Below, piece after piece: positions 61,661 to 64,000 of a stretch of DNA of 64,000 nt (its first letter is position 1; each line of letters begins with the position of its first letter). Both the position numbers and the translations under genes were made by a program. Source of the stretch: Ceratothoa steindachneri (taxonomy: Eukaryota > Arthropoda > Malacostraca > Isopoda > Cymothoidae); contig OZ018337.1 of NCBI GenBank assembly GCA_963969495.1, positions 85,534,777 through 85,598,776 on the forward strand, given 5' to 3'. The notes below the pieces were generated by a model, which had not been told where the DNA came from, did no database searches, and was given only the letters and a program-made list of their open reading frames with translations.

Positions 61661-64000
61661 TTTAGGTCCAATTAGCTGATATATGCTCAGAACCATACAA
61701 AACATCCGCCATATATTACTTCCCTGATCTACGTAGGATACGGATCCAGGTATATTAGAATTTAAGTACTAAGCGCATATTGAAAAAAAGCAGAGGATTA
61801 TTTTAAAACAAATCAAATATGAATCAATTATAAAATATTTGCCAAGCAGTCGTGATTTCGCTTTATAAAATTAGAGAATAATATTTACATTCTAATTATT
61901 TTCACCTCCATCTTTGAAAGATATTTTGATTCTGAATAAATTTCACACTGATCTCATGATGCAGATTTTAGAATTTAATCATGTTTGATTCATTTGCAGC
62001 AAAAGTTTCCCAGAAAATTCACATTCTTTTAGAAGACTTCATACGATTTATTTTAATTTGAAGGATACATTTCACGCACTCCACTAAGTTTCATTACTGT
62101 TTGAAAGGTTTGGGGATATTAAATGTTCTTTTGAATAAAGTGAAAACTATCGAGTGCAACTCTCGCAGAATGTTTGTATGAGAGTCTCCTGCGGGCAATG
62201 AAGTCTACTTTGCAGCTAATCCTCTAGATGTCAGCTGCAACACTTTCGTCCATGATCGATCTATTACCCTTTTCACGCTTGAGGTCATCAATTAAAGTAA
62301 ATCAATCAATAGAGAACAGAAGCGAATTAATAAATTATGATGACGATGCATCAATACTGGCAGTGTACTCTTTAACACTTGCTGAATATCAGCTTGTGAA
62401 TAATGATCAATAAACATTTAAGCTCATATAAATTAGTTCCTACCTTTTTTAAATAGATTGGAATTTAATACAATTTGTAAACTATTTCAGATTTTATCCA
62501 AAAAGCAGAAATTCGTTTACACTTTGTAGGGTTATAAAAAAGCAGAAAATGTTATTAATATTTTAATGCATTTAACATTAATAACTTATAGAGCGTATTT
62601 TCTCCAAGTTTCTTTACTTAAAAATCAAACTATTTAATTAAACCTCCATATATATTTATGGTTCTACCTCACTTAAAGACTGAAGTAAAAATTTCACTAT
62701 CCCGACCAACACAAGCAAAAAAGATTGCTTGGAATATCTTGACGAAATGTGCCCAGGTTAAAACTTCAAAAAGACAAAGTCAATTTTAGAAAGTTAAGTT
62801 ACATTTAGTTAAACGGAACTAAATGTTAAACGAATTTTATTTTAAACAAGTCTAATTTATAATATTTTGCTAAAGATATATTGTAATGGTTTTTAATGGA
62901 CACATCATAAGCTGAACAAAGAATTTCATGACTGACCACTTATACTTTTATAGCACGAGTTTGCTTCATGGTATTTGTTTGCTTTTTAAAAGTTGGAGTA
63001 TTTTAATCTTATAAGTAATAACTATGATACTGAAAAAATAAAACTCCTTTAACGAGGGATGAAGGGATGCCTAAGAAAAAATTCAAAGGTTTTAACGAAA
63101 CATTGGATAATTCCTGCTTTCCCATAAACACCCCCCCCCCCACAAATAAAAATTGAATAACAAAAAGAACAATTATTTAACAAATACCTTTAAAAACTTA
63201 TGGCCTGAAAAGGTAAAGAATATTTACCTCTATCACAAAGTTTTTTGGGAAAATACTAACTCCTTGTAAATAGCCACCATTATGATTAAGAAAAAGGGGG
63301 AAGAAATTAAGAGAAGGAGAGAAGAAAAAAATCAACTACGGTTGAAGAATTTTCCGCTAACCGAAAAACTTAAAAATGTTTATATGTTGATAATGATTGG
63401 ACTACAAATTCCGTCCGATTCCAGGAGGCAATATACGTTTAAATGCCAAATAAAAATGGGCTGCCAGGTCCCTATCATCTTGCTTTCCCACCACTGCACA
63501 TATTCCCTAAATTTGGGGAAGGTCACTTCGAAAAGATAACCTTCCTTCACTGTCCCACCACTTGTCAACTCGCTGTAACTTACGTATCTGGCCTTTTGCT
63601 TTAGCTTGGATAGGCTTCTTACCTCATCCTGCTAAAATATAAGTCGATAAAGGAACTAGTACCATATTCATAACTCTAAATTCAATAATCAAAATTAATT
63701 ACTATTTTATGTAAGATAAACAATTTCAAGTTGCACAAAACTTTTAGGGGCCACGTTCCCCAAGATTTTTTGAGAGAAATCTAAATAGACTTGCTATTCT
63801 CTCTTCGGGCCAATTCTGTGCGCAATGAATCCGTAATATCTTGGCTATGAGTCACTAGATCTGAATTCCATTTAAACAATTACCCTATATTAGGAAGATT
63901 GTCTTCCTTGCCGCCGATTTCTTACTCGTAGGCAAAGAAATATTTCTTTCTCTAATTTCGGAAATAAAAATGAATGAACTTTTTATTATAAATCAGCCAA
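61661..64000. other. No gene seen
   Basis: AT-rich, with a run of C at about 63,130-63,141. Frames at 62,228-62,413 and 63,282-63,568 lack known motifs. Confidence 0.4.

Overview
This window looks like non-coding, repeat-rich nuclear DNA from an invertebrate animal. By eye it is AT-rich (roughly one third G+C). It has long (TA)n and (TG)n/(AG)n microsatellites and no prokaryote-style gene packing. Its recognisable coding matter is almost entirely decayed transposable elements of animal type: a Ty3/gypsy-class LTR element, a Jockey-like LINE, two Tc1-like elements, two mariners and two piggyBac-like elements. A crustacean or other arthropod would fit this mix, but the sequence does not prove it. 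I see no host gene that I can support, although short exons of a large-intron gene could be missed.

Layout. 1-1,005: no gene. 1,006-1,745: compound TG/AG microsatellite. 1,746-6,716: C-rich leader, then a decayed LTR retroelement whose pol order is protease remnant, integrase, reverse transcriptase (integrase before RT). 7.0-10.4 kb: dispersed non-coding repeats, whose relatives recur at 23.6-23.9 kb and 52.9-53.4 kb. 12.9-14.7 kb: LINE reverse-transcriptase relic (minus). 15.2-16.15 kb: Tc1-like relic (minus). 19.5-20.7 kb: GC-rich block with a 66-69 bp tandem repeat. 23.2-24.3 kb: CTATR low-complexity array, dispersed repeats and the 5' part of a mariner. 25.7-26.45 kb: second Tc1-like relic. 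30.7-31.7 kb: piggyBac-like relic (minus). 34.2-35.75 kb: GC-rich block holding a four-unit array of small hairpins. 39.1-40.3 kb: second, different piggyBac-like relic (plus). 42.55-42.76 kb: MITE-like inverted-repeat element. 43.9-44.3 kb: tRNA-derived SINE candidate. 48 kb: possible BEL/Pao gag scrap. 56.29-57.22 kb: internally deleted mariner with both ends. 57-64 kb: pyrimidine tract, microsatellites and unidentified sequence.

No set of genes here works together as a pathway. Every recognisable transposase or polymerase is broken by stops, frameshifts, deletions or altered catalytic residues, so none of these copies is likely to be autonomous.

The most unusual structure is the array at 34,588-35,186. 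Four units of about 140-160 bp each carry the same ordered set of short hairpins. Several stems differ between units by paired, compensating substitutions, which points to selection on folding (RNA or cruciform DNA) rather than on primary sequence. I infer that it belongs to the LTR or leader of an LTR retroelement family, because a similar hairpin occurs in the leader of the element at 1.7-3 kb. No homologue search could be run.
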